Source: Desulfatitalea tepidiphila (lineage in GTDB: Bacteria; Desulfobacterota; Desulfobacteria; Desulfobacterales; Desulfosarcinaceae). From it: a DNA stretch of 64,000 nt. The stretch lies in NCBI RefSeq assembly GCF_001293685.1, contig NZ_BCAG01000003.1, positions 1,178,001 through 1,242,000 of the forward strand, in the 5' to 3' direction. The notes beneath the pieces were generated by a model, which saw only the letters and a list, made by a program, of their open reading frames with translations, did not search any database and was not told the origin of the DNA. The position numbers and the translations under genes are program-made. Below are positions 54,801 to 63,815 of this stretch, in pieces. Every line of letters starts with the position of its first letter. Position 1 is the first letter of the stretch.

Positions 54801-55358
54801 CTAACACGCCAAGGCCATGCCGATGCGTTTTTCAGGTGCGATTTCCTGGCGATTCAATATGGAGCGCATCGAGGTGATCCGCTCCTCAAGTTCAGCCACG
54901 GTGATCTCCAAATTTTGAATGGTCTCGCCCGATGCCTGTTCGGTCACATCCATGGCGACGCGAAGATCGCTCGCATTCTTGATCAAGTGTTTGAGATTCT
55001 GAATTTTTGCAAGCCTCAGGATTAATTCATCCAAGTTGATCGGCTTCTGTAAATAGTCGGTGGCGCCCTTTTTCATGGCCATGATGGCATTGTCGATCGA
55101 TCCGTGTGCCGTAATCAATATAACTTCTGTTTTGATATTGTTCTCCTTGGCTGTCTCCAGTACCGCAATGCCATCGACGCCGCCGGGCATCATCAGGTCG
55201 GTCAACACGACATCGAAGTATTGATGTGAGATCATTCGAATGGCTTCCACGCCGCTGTCGGCGGTCTCGATCTCGTAATCCAATTTGGTCAGTCGCTTTT
55301 TTAAAAGCGAACGCGTGACCTGATCATCATCGACGACCAATATTTTCAGTGTTTGCAT
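54801..55358 (-). CDS. Response regulator with coiled-coil tail
   Basis: The ATG at 55358 has GAGGT upstream; the product is 185 residues. It has a receiver domain (1-120) with VVDDDQVTR, the phospho-acceptor Asp in VVLTDLMMPGG and Lys in YLQKPIN. A C-terminal helical stretch of about 60 residues forms a coiled-coil. It is the last gene in the chemosensory operon, so it is a candidate output for CheA. There is no DNA-binding domain. Confidence 0.85.
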   Translation of the reverse strand: MQTLKILVVDDDQVTRSLLKKRLTKLDYEIETADSGVEAIRMISHQYFDVVLTDLMMPGGVDGIAVLETAKENNIKTEVILITAHGSIDNAIMAMKKGATDYLQKPINLDELILRLAKIQNLKHLIKNASDLRVAMDVTEQASGETIQNLEITVAELEERITSMRSILNRQEIAPEKRIGMALAC

Positions 55359-55398
55359 TGATTTTACCTCCCCAGACCAAAGCAACGTCTACCTGGTA

Positions 55399-56340
55399 TT
55401 ACTTAAGCTGGTAGAATATCGACTTCAAATGGCGTTTGGGTATAAACCGCGGGCACACGCCCGTGAGCGATTCTGTGGCCCCAATGACCAGGTAGCCGTC
55501 GTTTTCAAGGCTATCCGCGATTTTTTCGAATACCTTGATTCGATCCTCGAGCTTGAAATAGATGGCGACATTGCGGCAGAAAATGATGTCGAATTTTCCT
55601 ATGCCGTTGAATGAACCCATGAGATTGAATTTGCGAAATGTCGCCATTGACCTGATTTCGTCGTTAATTTTCCAGTTTTCACCCAAAGCCGAGAAATAGC
55701 GCAACAATCGGTCTCGTGGCAGCCCGCGTTCGATTTCAAATTTATTGTAAGTGCCGTAACTGGCCTGTCTGATCGCCGCATCGGAGATGTCACTGCCGAT
55801 TAATTTGATGTTGTACCGGTTCAGCGGCGACAGGAGTTCCTTGAGCACGATGGCAATACTGAAGATCTCCTGGCCGGTCGAACAGGCCGCGCTCCAGATG
55901 CGAATGGGAATCGGCATGCCGGGAAGCGCGGATGCCGAGCGTTTATCTACCACCTCCGGAACTATTTTATACTTGAGCAATTCGAAGGGGTTGGCATCCC
56001 GAAAAAAAAGGGTTTCATTCGTGGTGATGGCATCGACGATTTGTTTTTCCAGCATTTTGGAAGGGTCGGATTTGGCCTTGTAGTAAAACTCGCTAAAAGA
56101 TTCGCATCTCTCCTTTTCCAGCAGTTTGCCCAGGCGGGTTTCGAGCAGATACGCCTTGGACGGTTCGATGTGGATACCCGAAATTGTGTAGATATATTGG
56201 GAGAGGAGTTTGATCTCCTCGGTCGTTACCTTGATCGATTTCTTGATCCCCGGAAAAGCATCGAAGTTCAGCTTCGAAGTTGACGGCGCGGCTTGAGCGC
56301 TGATGCTTGGGGAGAGATTCCCGGTTGTCGTGAGACTCAT
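55399..56340 (-). CDS. cheR: CheR methyltransferase
   Basis: The 313-residue CheR has an N-terminal helical domain and a SAM-binding fold with SAACSTGQEIFSIA and NLMGSFNGIGKFDIIFCRNVAIYF. It methylates chemoreceptor glutamates. It lies 49 bases after cheB. No receptor gene is in the window, so its receptors must lie elsewhere. Confidence 0.94.
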   Translation of the reverse strand: MSLTTTGNLSPSISAQAAPSTSKLNFDAFPGIKKSIKVTTEEIKLLSQYIYTISGIHIEPSKAYLLETRLGKLLEKERCESFSEFYYKAKSDPSKMLEKQIVDAITTNETLFFRDANPFELLKYKIVPEVVDKRSASALPGMPIPIRIWSAACSTGQEIFSIAIVLKELLSPLNRYNIKLIGSDISDAAIRQASYGTYNKFEIERGLPRDRLLRYFSALGENWKINDEIRSMATFRKFNLMGSFNGIGKFDIIFCRNVAIYFKLEDRIKVFEKIADSLENDGYLVIGATESLTGVCPRFIPKRHLKSIFYQLK

Positions 56341-56389
56341 TTCAGTTCATCTCGATTCGTCGTTTGATGGCCTGCCGCCTTTGTCGGTG

Positions 56390-57535
56390 TCAACCTCTGA
56401 CCAAAGCCACGTTTGGCACTTTAGCAGCGCGATAATGCACGGTTTTGAGTATCTCGGCCGCAATCAGATCGAGGGGGGCGACCACATCTGCGACACCTGA
56501 TTCAATAGGCTCTTTGGGCATGCCGAACACGACACAGGAAGACTCATCCTGGGCGATGACGGTGGCGCCGTTGTTTTTCATCAGCTTCAACCCTTTGGCG
56601 CCATCGGACCCCATGCCGGTCATGATGACGCCTGTGGCCCTACCCACATAGTGGTCTGCGATCGACCGGAAAAGGTAATCCACAGAGGGCTTGCAATTGT
56701 TTTCGGGAGGATCGTTGGAGATTTTAATCACCCGTTGTTTACCATCGGCTCCGGCAACAATCTTCATCTGCATGCCGCCCGGCGCTATATAGGCCACGTT
56801 GGGCAGCAGCGGTTCCCCATTGACCGCCTCTTTGACTTCGATTTCGCATTTGTTGTTGAGGCTGTTGGCCAACGATCGGGTAAACAACGGCGGCATATGC
56901 TGGACAATGACAATGGGGACGCCAATGTCACCCGGGATTTTAGGAAGCATCTTCGCCAGGGCATTCGGTCCTCCTGTGGAGATACCGATGCCGATGATGG
57001 AAGCGGTTTCCGATCTTCCGGCCATCTTTGAAGGCATCGTCCGGATCGGCACGCTTGCAGCAGGACGCCGCACCACTTGCGACCTGGACAACAAGGAGAG
57101 TTGGGATTTGATCTGCCTGCTGCGTTCGAAGGCTTTGAGCATGGGGGCCAGGGCCCCTTTGACGGCCGCCTTGTTTTCGGCCATGGTCCCGGCCTGGGGC
57201 TTGGGAATGAAATCGAATGCCCCCAATTCCAGGGCGCGCATGGTCATGGCGCCGCCTTCCTGGGTCAGTGTGCTCAACATGATGGCGCCGACCTGGGGCG
57301 CCTCGGTCTGCAATTGCTGCAGCACTTCCAGACCGTTGAGCTCCGGCATTTCGATATCCAGCGTGAGCAGGTCGGGTTTCAGCGTCTTGATCTTGAGCAG
57401 GGCGGCTTTACCGTTATGCGCCGTGCCGACGACCTCCACGTTGGGTAGTTCCATCAGGACGTCGCTGACGATTTTTCGATAGACCACCGTATCGTCCACG
57501 ACCATGACCCGCAATATTTCCTGGGCTTGAACCAT
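56390..57535 (-). CDS. cheB: CheB protein-glutamate methylesterase
   Basis: The ATG at 57535 gives 381 residues. It has an N-terminal receiver domain (Asp in LLTLDIEMPELNG) and a methylesterase domain with the catalytic Ser in GISTGGP, His in VQHMPP and Asp in MTGMGSDGA. It reverses CheR methylation and is activated by CheA. A longer start at 57592 overlaps cheW's end. Confidence 0.95.
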   Translation of the reverse strand: MVQAQEILRVMVVDDTVVYRKIVSDVLMELPNVEVVGTAHNGKAALLKIKTLKPDLLTLDIEMPELNGLEVLQQLQTEAPQVGAIMLSTLTQEGGAMTMRALELGAFDFIPKPQAGTMAENKAAVKGALAPMLKAFERSRQIKSQLSLLSRSQVVRRPAASVPIRTMPSKMAGRSETASIIGIGISTGGPNALAKMLPKIPGDIGVPIVIVQHMPPLFTRSLANSLNNKCEIEVKEAVNGEPLLPNVAYIAPGGMQMKIVAGADGKQRVIKISNDPPENNCKPSVDYLFRSIADHYVGRATGVIMTGMGSDGAKGLKLMKNNGATVIAQDESSCVVFGMPKEPIESGVADVVAPLDLIAAEILKTVHYRAAKVPNVALVRG

Positions 57536-57592
57536 TCTCTCGTTCCAATGCCTGTCTCGGGCGCCACCGGTCTTCAAGGCGGCAGGCACCAT

Positions 57593-58066
57593 TTAGGCCC
57601 TTTCGGTGATGTTTTCCTCGGACAGCACCCGGTCGGCATCCAGAATGCCGATCAGCCGGTCTTTCATTTTAAAGACCCCTTTGAAAAATGCCCCCTGGAC
57701 ACCTCCGATATTGGCCGGCGGGCGTTCGACTTTTTCCCATTCGGCCTCAACGACATCGCCGATGCGCGAGACCAGCAGGCCGATATATTCGTTGTCCGAG
57801 TTGACGATGATGTTGCGAGAAGATTCAGAGACATTGACACTCGTCAATCCGAGTTTTTTGCCCAGGTCGATAATGGTGACGATCTGGCCGCGAAGATTGA
57901 GAATGCCCATGACATAGCTCGGGGCCTGCGGGACTTTGGTCATCTCCATGAGCTTGTTGATTTCCTGGACCTTCAAAATATCCATGCCGCACAGCGCCTC
58001 GCCGACGTAGAAGGTGGCGAGCTCTACGGTGCCGCTGGCTTTCGGCATATCAGTCGATGTTTTCAT
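57593..58066 (-). CDS. cheW: CheW coupling protein
   Basis: The 157-residue protein consists of one CheW domain with VGEALCGMDILKVQEI and GILNLRGQIVTIIDLGKKL. It links receptors to CheA. An AAGGA site precedes the ATG. It lies 83 bases after cheA and 57 before cheB. Confidence 0.95.
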   Translation of the reverse strand: MKTSTDMPKASGTVELATFYVGEALCGMDILKVQEINKLMEMTKVPQAPSYVMGILNLRGQIVTIIDLGKKLGLTSVNVSESSRNIIVNSDNEYIGLLVSRIGDVVEAEWEKVERPPANIGGVQGAFFKGVFKMKDRLIGILDADRVLSEENITERA

Positions 58067-58149
58067 CGGGGGGTCCTTTCTCCTATTCCCACAAAGGGAC
58101 GTGTAAAAACCGAACCATCAGTATTTGATTGATCACGCGGTTGATCGTT

Positions 58150-61100
58150 CTATGCTGCGGCTGCCACCAGGAAACCATGAATGCTTCGGATCAGCCGCTC
58201 GCGATCGAGTTTGATTTGATAGTCGTCGATTCCCACCTCTTTTCCACGGGCGATATCCTCCTCGCCGGCCAGAGTGGTCAAGGCAATGACCGGCAGATGC
58301 GAATAGGCGGGATTTTCCTTGATCATCCGGGTTAATGCAAAGCCGTCCAGGTTGGGCATTTCGATGTCGGTGACGACGATGGAAACATCTTTTATGTTTT
58401 CCTGCAGCAAATTCCAGGCAATGGCGCCATCTTCGGCTTCAAGAACATTGAACCCTTCCTTTTCCATGGAGGCTTTCACCTGATTGCGGAAAAAGTTGGA
58501 GTCTTCGGCAAACAGGACCGTAGCGCCGTTGCCGTCTTCGTCCACGATTTTTTCAAGTTCCTTGAACCATTGCGGGTTAAGGGTTTGTACGATTTCCACG
58601 ATATCGATGAGCAGGGTGGTGTGATCGTTGATAATAGCCGATCCCATGATACCGGGTTGACGCAAGGTGCTGCCATCGACGTTGAGATTGACTTCCACGG
58701 CGTCCACGGGCCCGATGGCGAGCAGGCCGATTTCCCGGCCGCCGACCACGAAGACGATGACCAGCAGATTCTCCTGTTCGGCCAAGGGCTTGACGTTGGC
58801 CACCTGGTCAATGTTGAAGAGCGGCAGGGAGCCGCCCCTGTATTTGATGACCTGTTTGCCACCGACCTCTTCGATATCGCTGCGTTTGATTTTTTCAATG
58901 CGCTCGACCAGATTCAGCGGTGCCGCAAATTGCTCGTCGGTCGCGCTGCGGAAAAGCAGCAGCGACTGTTTGTCGCGACTGGTGCGCATGGCTTCGCGTT
59001 CGATCTCGGCGACTTCCGCGGCCCGGACCGTTCCTTCAACCGTTGTCAGGCCGGCCATTTGGGCCAGGTTGGAAACATCGAGAATCAAGGCCACACGACC
59101 GTCGCCCATGATGGTGGCCCCGGCATATCCCTTGCATTTTTTAAGGTCACGCCCGAGGGGTTTGACGACAATCTCTTCCGAGTCATGCAGGGTGTCGACC
59201 ACCAAACCATATTTGACGGCCCCGGTGGAAACCACGACAATATTCAAGGCACTGGCTGCATGGTACCTTCTGTCCGGGGAGCGCCTGGGTGTCTCTTCGT
59301 TTCTGGTGGTTTCGTCACCGGCTGTTTCTTCCGCATCGATGTCATCAGGGGAAATCATCGGACTCTTTTTCGATCGGCGATCGGCAAGCGCCTTGCGTCG
59401 ATCCGCTTTTGTCTCACCATCTGCCGGGTCCTTGTAGAGCGCATCGACACCGATGATTTCGGACAGCCGGATCAAGGGCAGCAGATTGCCTCGGAGGCGG
59501 ACAACGTCGGCGTTGCCGACCCGTTCGATGCGGCTGCGGACCTGTTCGGCCGGTATGCGCAGCAATTCCTCCAGGTTGACTTGGGGGATGGCGTAGCGTT
59601 CACCGCCGGTGACCACGATCTGGCAGGGAATGATGGCCAGCGTGAGGGGCAGTTTGATCCGCAACGTGGTGCCTTTACCCGGTTTGGAGTCGATATCGAT
59701 GATGCCGCCCAGGGAATCCAGATTGGTCTTGACCACATCCATGCCGACGCCTCTGCCGGAAACATCGGTCACTTTTTCGGCAGTGGAAAAGCCCGGGAGG
59801 AAGATCAGATTGGTTTTTTCCCTGGCCGACATCACCTTGGCCTGTTCCTCGGTGATCAACCCCTTTTCGACGGCTTTGGCTGCCAGGTTGTTGCCGTTGA
59901 GTCCCTGGCCGTCATCGGAAATTTCGATGTTCACCTGGCCGGCCTCATGGTATGCCCTGAGGGCGATCTGGCCAACCGGGTTCTTGCCGGCCCGTTTGCG
60001 TACGTCGGGTTTTTCGATCCCATGGTCGACGGCATTGCGAACCAGGTGGGTCAAGGGGTCGCCGATGGCCTCGATGATCGTCTTGTCCAATTCGACGTCC
60101 TTGCCTTCCAGAGTCAATTCCACCTGTTTGCCGAGATTGCGCGCCAAATCCCGGACGACGCGGGGGAAGCGGTTGAAGACATTGCCGATCGATTGCATTC
60201 GCGTCAGCATGATCGCTTCCTGAAGCTCCGAAGTGATCAAATCGATGCGTTGTCCGGCCACTTCAGATCCTCGTTTGTCGCTCGATCCCATGGATTGCAG
60301 GAGCTGATTACGGCTCAACACCAGTTCCCCGGCCAGGGTCATGAGTTGATCCAGCAGACTGACGTGGACCCGCAAACTGGTTTCGTGCTCGTATTTCGCC
60401 GACTTCCTTTCGTTTCCGGTCTCGGCTTTGGAGTCACTGAACTGGGTGCTTTGCTGGTAGTCTTCCAGCATGGATTCTGTCTCTTCGGATTCCAGTGCCA
60501 TGTCTGTCGTATCCATTTGGTCGTTTTCTTCGATTGGGTCGTCGATTGCGGGCGGGGAGAAGTCGCCGACCGAAGTCCTTGTCGGTTCAGCCGGCTTCGA
60601 CTCGTTTCCCGGCGTCGATACACGCTTTTTATCGGCGGATTCGTCGATGGATCCGTCGATTCCATACAGCTGTAAATCCGGACGAAGCTCCATAATGTGA
60701 TCCGGATCGATTTCAAAAAGCACGTTGATGTCGGACGGCTTCAAGATAGTGGCAAACAGAAAAGAAATCGTCGGCGCATCCGGAATCCAGTCATCCTTCA
60801 ATTGGTCAGATGGCAAAAGGGCGACGTCGGCACAGATGATGGTGCCTGTCTGCTCCATTTCTTCGAGTAACCCGCGACACGTTTTTCCCTGGGCATGGAT
60901 GTGGTCGGCGACGTCGATTTTCACCAGGTAGACACACTTTCCTTCTCCAAAGAAAGGTGTGACGTGAGTTTTATCCGTGTTGAGGACTGGTGCTTCACCG
61001 GGGAAGGACAGCGCGAGTTTTTCAACCGAGGGCGCAGTTTCATTGTTGGTCGCTGTCTTCGGCGCTTTGGCCTTTTTAGAGACAGGGGCTGATTTTTTTG

Positions 61101-61557
61101 GCTCTTTTTCAGCTGTTTTGGTTTTGGTCGCGCCCGATACCTGCGTTGCATCGGTCGGTGCGGCGGCATGATTGGCTTCCAAGATGGCCTTCAGCGCTCG
61201 AACATGCATGCTGATGTCGGTGTCGTTGCTGTTGAGGATATCGCCCATCAACGCTTTCAGCTGGTCGGCGGCCGAGAGCAGGACATTGATGATGTCCGGG
61301 GTCGGCACCATATCCCGACTGCGGATTTTGCCCAGAATATTTTCCATTTCATGGGTGAGGTCTTTTATGTTGGTCAGTCCCATGAAACCGGCCCCTCCCT
61401 TGATCGAGTGGGCGGCCCGATACACTTTGTTGACCAGGTCCTCGTTGATGTTGGCGCCGTTTTCCTCGATGGCGAGCAGATCTGTTTCAATATCCGCAAG
61501 ATGTTCCAGCGATTCCTCTAAATACATCTGCAAGGTTTCATCATCTTGAATGGTCAT
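58150..61557 (-). CDS. cheA: CheA-type hybrid histidine kinase with two CheW domains and a receiver
   Basis: This 1135-residue kinase has an HPt domain with the phosphorylated His50 (AAHSIKGGAGF) and a P2-like segment (about 205-310). A dimerisation domain (about 388-460) and an HATPase domain with the N-box HLVRNAVDHG (near 502) and GRGVGMDVV (near 604) follow. A first CheW domain (about 640-835) carries a charged 50-residue insert near 720-765. A second CheW domain (about 864-990) and a C-terminal receiver with Asp in VTDIEMPN (near 1062) complete it. The double CheW and fused receiver suggest an internal phosphate sink. It begins 137 bases after the sigma-28-like promoter. Confidence 0.93.
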   Translation of the reverse strand: MTIQDDETLQMYLEESLEHLADIETDLLAIEENGANINEDLVNKVYRAAHSIKGGAGFMGLTNIKDLTHEMENILGKIRSRDMVPTPDIINVLLSAADQLKALMGDILNSNDTDISMHVRALKAILEANHAAAPTDATQVSGATKTKTAEKEPKKSAPVSKKAKAPKTATNNETAPSVEKLALSFPGEAPVLNTDKTHVTPFFGEGKCVYLVKIDVADHIHAQGKTCRGLLEEMEQTGTIICADVALLPSDQLKDDWIPDAPTISFLFATILKPSDINVLFEIDPDHIMELRPDLQLYGIDGSIDESADKKRVSTPGNESKPAEPTRTSVGDFSPPAIDDPIEENDQMDTTDMALESEETESMLEDYQQSTQFSDSKAETGNERKSAKYEHETSLRVHVSLLDQLMTLAGELVLSRNQLLQSMGSSDKRGSEVAGQRIDLITSELQEAIMLTRMQSIGNVFNRFPRVVRDLARNLGKQVELTLEGKDVELDKTIIEAIGDPLTHLVRNAVDHGIEKPDVRKRAGKNPVGQIALRAYHEAGQVNIEISDDGQGLNGNNLAAKAVEKGLITEEQAKVMSAREKTNLIFLPGFSTAEKVTDVSGRGVGMDVVKTNLDSLGGIIDIDSKPGKGTTLRIKLPLTLAIIPCQIVVTGGERYAIPQVNLEELLRIPAEQVRSRIERVGNADVVRLRGNLLPLIRLSEIIGVDALYKDPADGETKADRRKALADRRSKKSPMISPDDIDAEETAGDETTRNEETPRRSPDRRYHAASALNIVVVSTGAVKYGLVVDTLHDSEEIVVKPLGRDLKKCKGYAGATIMGDGRVALILDVSNLAQMAGLTTVEGTVRAAEVAEIEREAMRTSRDKQSLLLFRSATDEQFAAPLNLVERIEKIKRSDIEEVGGKQVIKYRGGSLPLFNIDQVANVKPLAEQENLLVIVFVVGGREIGLLAIGPVDAVEVNLNVDGSTLRQPGIMGSAIINDHTTLLIDIVEIVQTLNPQWFKELEKIVDEDGNGATVLFAEDSNFFRNQVKASMEKEGFNVLEAEDGAIAWNLLQENIKDVSIVVTDIEMPNLDGFALTRMIKENPAYSHLPVIALTTLAGEEDIARGKEVGIDDYQIKLDRERLIRSIHGFLVAAAA

Positions 61558-61693
61558 AGCCGTGCTCCTTCGAGTCGCTTATTGGGTTATGGCACTGCGA
61601 CGCATTTGGCGGTTCGGTTGGACTGCCGACATTGCAACAAGCCATTACGTTTAGCTGTGAAGAACATGGCGGACAGCCCGCTCCTCACCCTAT

Positions 61694-61720
61694 TTATCTG
61701 CAGCAATTTAAAAAACTTTA
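61694..61720 (-). promoter_or_regulatory. Near-consensus sigma-28 (FliA) promoter upstream of cheA
   Basis: Read on the minus strand, TAAAGTTT is followed after exactly 11 bases by GCAGATAA, against the consensus TAAAGTTT-N11-GCCGATAA. It is at the right place for cheA, 137 bp upstream. It lies in the 322-bp gap (61558-61879) between cheA and the REC-STAS gene, which otherwise shows no gene. Confidence 0.65.
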
Positions 61721-61879
61721 GGTGATTTTAGATGAGGCCGTGCTCTGTGCGGCGCTTGGCCGCATCCTGAAAACGGGAATTGGGATCGGCGGGAAACCTT
61801 GATTGAAACATGTGCGCGTCAGCTTTCACGTCGGGACCGGGTGTCGGAATTGTATGACGCGGCAAAGGGCAACATGCGG

Positions 61880-62632
61880 TCAGAAGTCCGCTTTGGCGGC
61901 TTCGACAGAGAGCTTGGTGGGGATAACGCTGGTTTCCTTGAAGCCCTTGAGGGCTTCGGCCTGACTGTTTGTGGCGGCCAGGCGAATGAGCAGTTTGGCC
62001 CGTTCGCAGATATTGACCAGGGAAAGGACGGTTTGCATGGCCGCCATATTCAGATTAACCACCTGGCTGACATCGAGTACGAAACGATTCGCTCCGGCGG
62101 AAACCATATGCTCGCTTTTTGTTTTCACCATTTGTTCGATTTCCGAAGCCTTGGCGCGTGTGATCTTTTCCGGCAGGGTCAACACCACAATGTCGCCATC
62201 TATAGAGAAAAGATGGTCGCCCTGTCCCTGGGCTCCTGACACGGGTGCGTCGATGCGCGTTTTGAGATCCTCCAGAATCAGTTTGACCCGTTCGATCAAC
62301 TGTTCCCCTTTGAAGGGCTTGACGATGTAATCCTTGACGCCCATTTTGACGATGTTCATTACATTGTCCCGACCCGATTCCGCCGTCAACATGATGACCG
62401 CCGTGTGTTTCAGCTCGTCGTCGGCCATGAGGCGGCCGAGCATTTCGATGCCGGTCATAACCGGCATGGTAATATCCAATATGATCAGGTCGGGATGAAC
62501 TTCAGCCGCCAGGGCCAGACCGTCCCGTCCGTTTTCGGCTTCGAACAATTGGCAATCATAATTTTTGAACGCGTTTTTAACGATCATCCGAATCGTCCGG
62601 CTGTCATCAACCGTCACTATTTTATACGTCAT
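61880..62632 (-). CDS. Receiver-STAS fusion protein
   Basis: The 250-residue protein has a receiver domain (1-120) with Asp53 in LIILDITMP and Lys in YIVKPFKG. A linker leads to a STAS-like domain (about 140-245) with DIVVLTLPEKITRA, FVLDVSQVVNLNMAAM and a helical end. STAS domains bind partner proteins in switch pathways (SpoIIAA type). It is on the same strand as cheA, 322 bp upstream, and may be a separate unit. It has no serine phosphorylation site that I can confirm. Confidence 0.85.
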   Translation of the reverse strand: MTYKIVTVDDSRTIRMIVKNAFKNYDCQLFEAENGRDGLALAAEVHPDLIILDITMPVMTGIEMLGRLMADDELKHTAVIMLTAESGRDNVMNIVKMGVKDYIVKPFKGEQLIERVKLILEDLKTRIDAPVSGAQGQGDHLFSIDGDIVVLTLPEKITRAKASEIEQMVKTKSEHMVSAGANRFVLDVSQVVNLNMAAMQTVLSLVNICERAKLLIRLAATNSQAEALKGFKETSVIPTKLSVEAAKADF

Positions 62633-62796
62633 GCGGTATCTCCAGTAAGGCCATGGTGACCCGTCCGCTTTGGGTTCAAAAATGTGGCGTTGCTTTTATC
62701 CTTATTAAACACAGACTATTCGCGGCTTGGGTGTCGTCCAATGCCGATACACTTCCTATATCGACGCAACCGTCTGGAACTTTAACCATTAAGGAG

Positions 62797-62840
62797 TTGA
62801 CGGCACCGCAAAAAGCCCAATATCTGCGGTGCGCTCATCG
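62797..62840. repeat. Family C palindromic element, left-half copy
   Basis: TTGACGGCACCGCAAAAAGC and the following CCAATATCTGCGGTGCGCTC matches the left side of the element at 25747-25790, including the bases around the DUF2169 stop. The right half is missing. It lies in the 418-bp gap 62633-63050, which contains no gene. Confidence 0.55.
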
Positions 62841-62907
62841 AACAGACACATGGCGGGAAGTGACAACACTATCTTTACTGGTCGTCGGAGTTGAAGGAGA
62901 AGGTGTT

Positions 62908-62932
62908 GCGGGCGGGCATAAAGCCCGCCCCT
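62908..62932. repeat. GC-rich REP-like palindrome, copy 3
   Basis: GGGCGGGC (62910-62917), ATAAA loop and GCCCGCCC (62923-62930). It differs from copy 2 in one loop base. It lies 50 bp from copy 4 in opposite orientation. Confidence 0.7.
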
Positions 62933-62975
62933 AATAGATCTTTTAAAAATGCAATAAGTTGACATGACCTGGCGT

Positions 62976-63003
62976 TGTAGGGGCGGGGTTAGGCCCCGCC
63001 CGG
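62976..63003. repeat. GC-rich REP-like palindrome, copy 4
   Basis: TGTAG followed by GGGCGGGG (62981-62988), TTAGG and CCCCGCCC (62994-63001). Its left arm equals that of copy 1 near tssB. It lies about 50 bp downstream of the iron-sulfur subunit gene and may protect its mRNA end. Confidence 0.7.
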
Positions 63004-63050
63004 ATGAAAACCCAACGCCTCAAGTTCACGGCACGGGCTCAACCCGCATG

Positions 63051-63815
63051 CTATTTGATGGAAGAGCCGAAATGGGCCTTGAAAAATTCCCGATTGAGGC
63101 GGGCGATGTTCGTGATCGATATTTCCTTGGGGCATTCGGCTTCACATTCGGTTTCATTGCTGCAGTTGCCGAACCCCCGAGCGTCCATTTCGCGTATCAT
63201 GGCAATGGCGCGCCGGGCGGCTTCGGGCCGCCCCTGGGGCAGAAGGGCCATTTGCGAAATTTTGGCACTTACAAAAAGCATGGCAGACGCATTGGGACAG
63301 GCCGCCACGCAGGCGCCGCATCCGATGCATTGGGCGGCGTCCATGGCCAGCTCGGCCTTTTCCTGGGGCACCGGGATGGCGTTGGCATCCTGGGCGCCGC
63401 CGGCGCTGACGGAGATGTAGCCGCCGGCTTGAATAATTTTGTCCAGGGGACTGCGATCCACGACCAGGTCCTTGATCACTTTAAAAGCCATGGCGCGGAA
63501 AGGCTCGATGGCAATGACATCGCCGTCTTTAAAATGACGCATGTGCAGTTGACACAAGGTGGTGCCTTTGAGCGCACCGTGCGGGCGCCCGTTGATGACG
63601 GCACCGCACATGCCGCAGATACCTTCCCGGCAGTCGTTATCGAAAGCGATCGGTTCCTTGCCTTCCAGGGTCAACTGGTCGTTCACCACGTCAAGCATTT
63701 CGAGAAAAGACATTTCGGTGGAAATGTCATTGGCCTGGTGCGTTTCAAAGCAGCCTTTGTCCTGGGGGCCTTTCTGGCGCCACACTTTGAGGGTGAGGTG
63801 GATGCTCTTGCTCAC
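63051..63815 (-). CDS. sdhB: Succinate dehydrogenase/fumarate reductase iron-sulfur subunit
   Basis: The 254-residue protein starts with GTG at 63815, overlapping the upstream stop as GTGA. It has a ferredoxin-type domain with [10 protein letters not shown] and TLCQLHM, and a C-terminal helical domain with [15 protein letters not shown] and the third cluster ligands CEAECPKE. It transfers electrons between the flavoprotein and the quinone-binding membrane subunit. SdhB or FrdB cannot be decided; sulfate reducers use such complexes for succinate oxidation or fumarate reduction. A membrane subunit is not visible in this window. Confidence 0.93.
   Translation of the reverse strand: MSKSIHLTLKVWRQKGPQDKGCFETHQANDISTEMSFLEMLDVVNDQLTLEGKEPIAFDNDCREGICGMCGAVINGRPHGALKGTTLCQLHMRHFKDGDVIAIEPFRAMAFKVIKDLVVDRSPLDKIIQAGGYISVSAGGAQDANAIPVPQEKAELAMDAAQCIGCGACVAACPNASAMLFVSAKISQMALLPQGRPEAARRAIAMIREMDARGFGNCSNETECEAECPKEISITNIARLNREFFKAHFGSSIK

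Noticed and set aside
58570-60675. 701-residue plus-strand open frame opposite cheA
   Set aside because: It is the antisense shadow of an intact, well-recognised kinase gene; the product is low in typical motifs and rich in His, Asp and Gln as expected for a complement frame.
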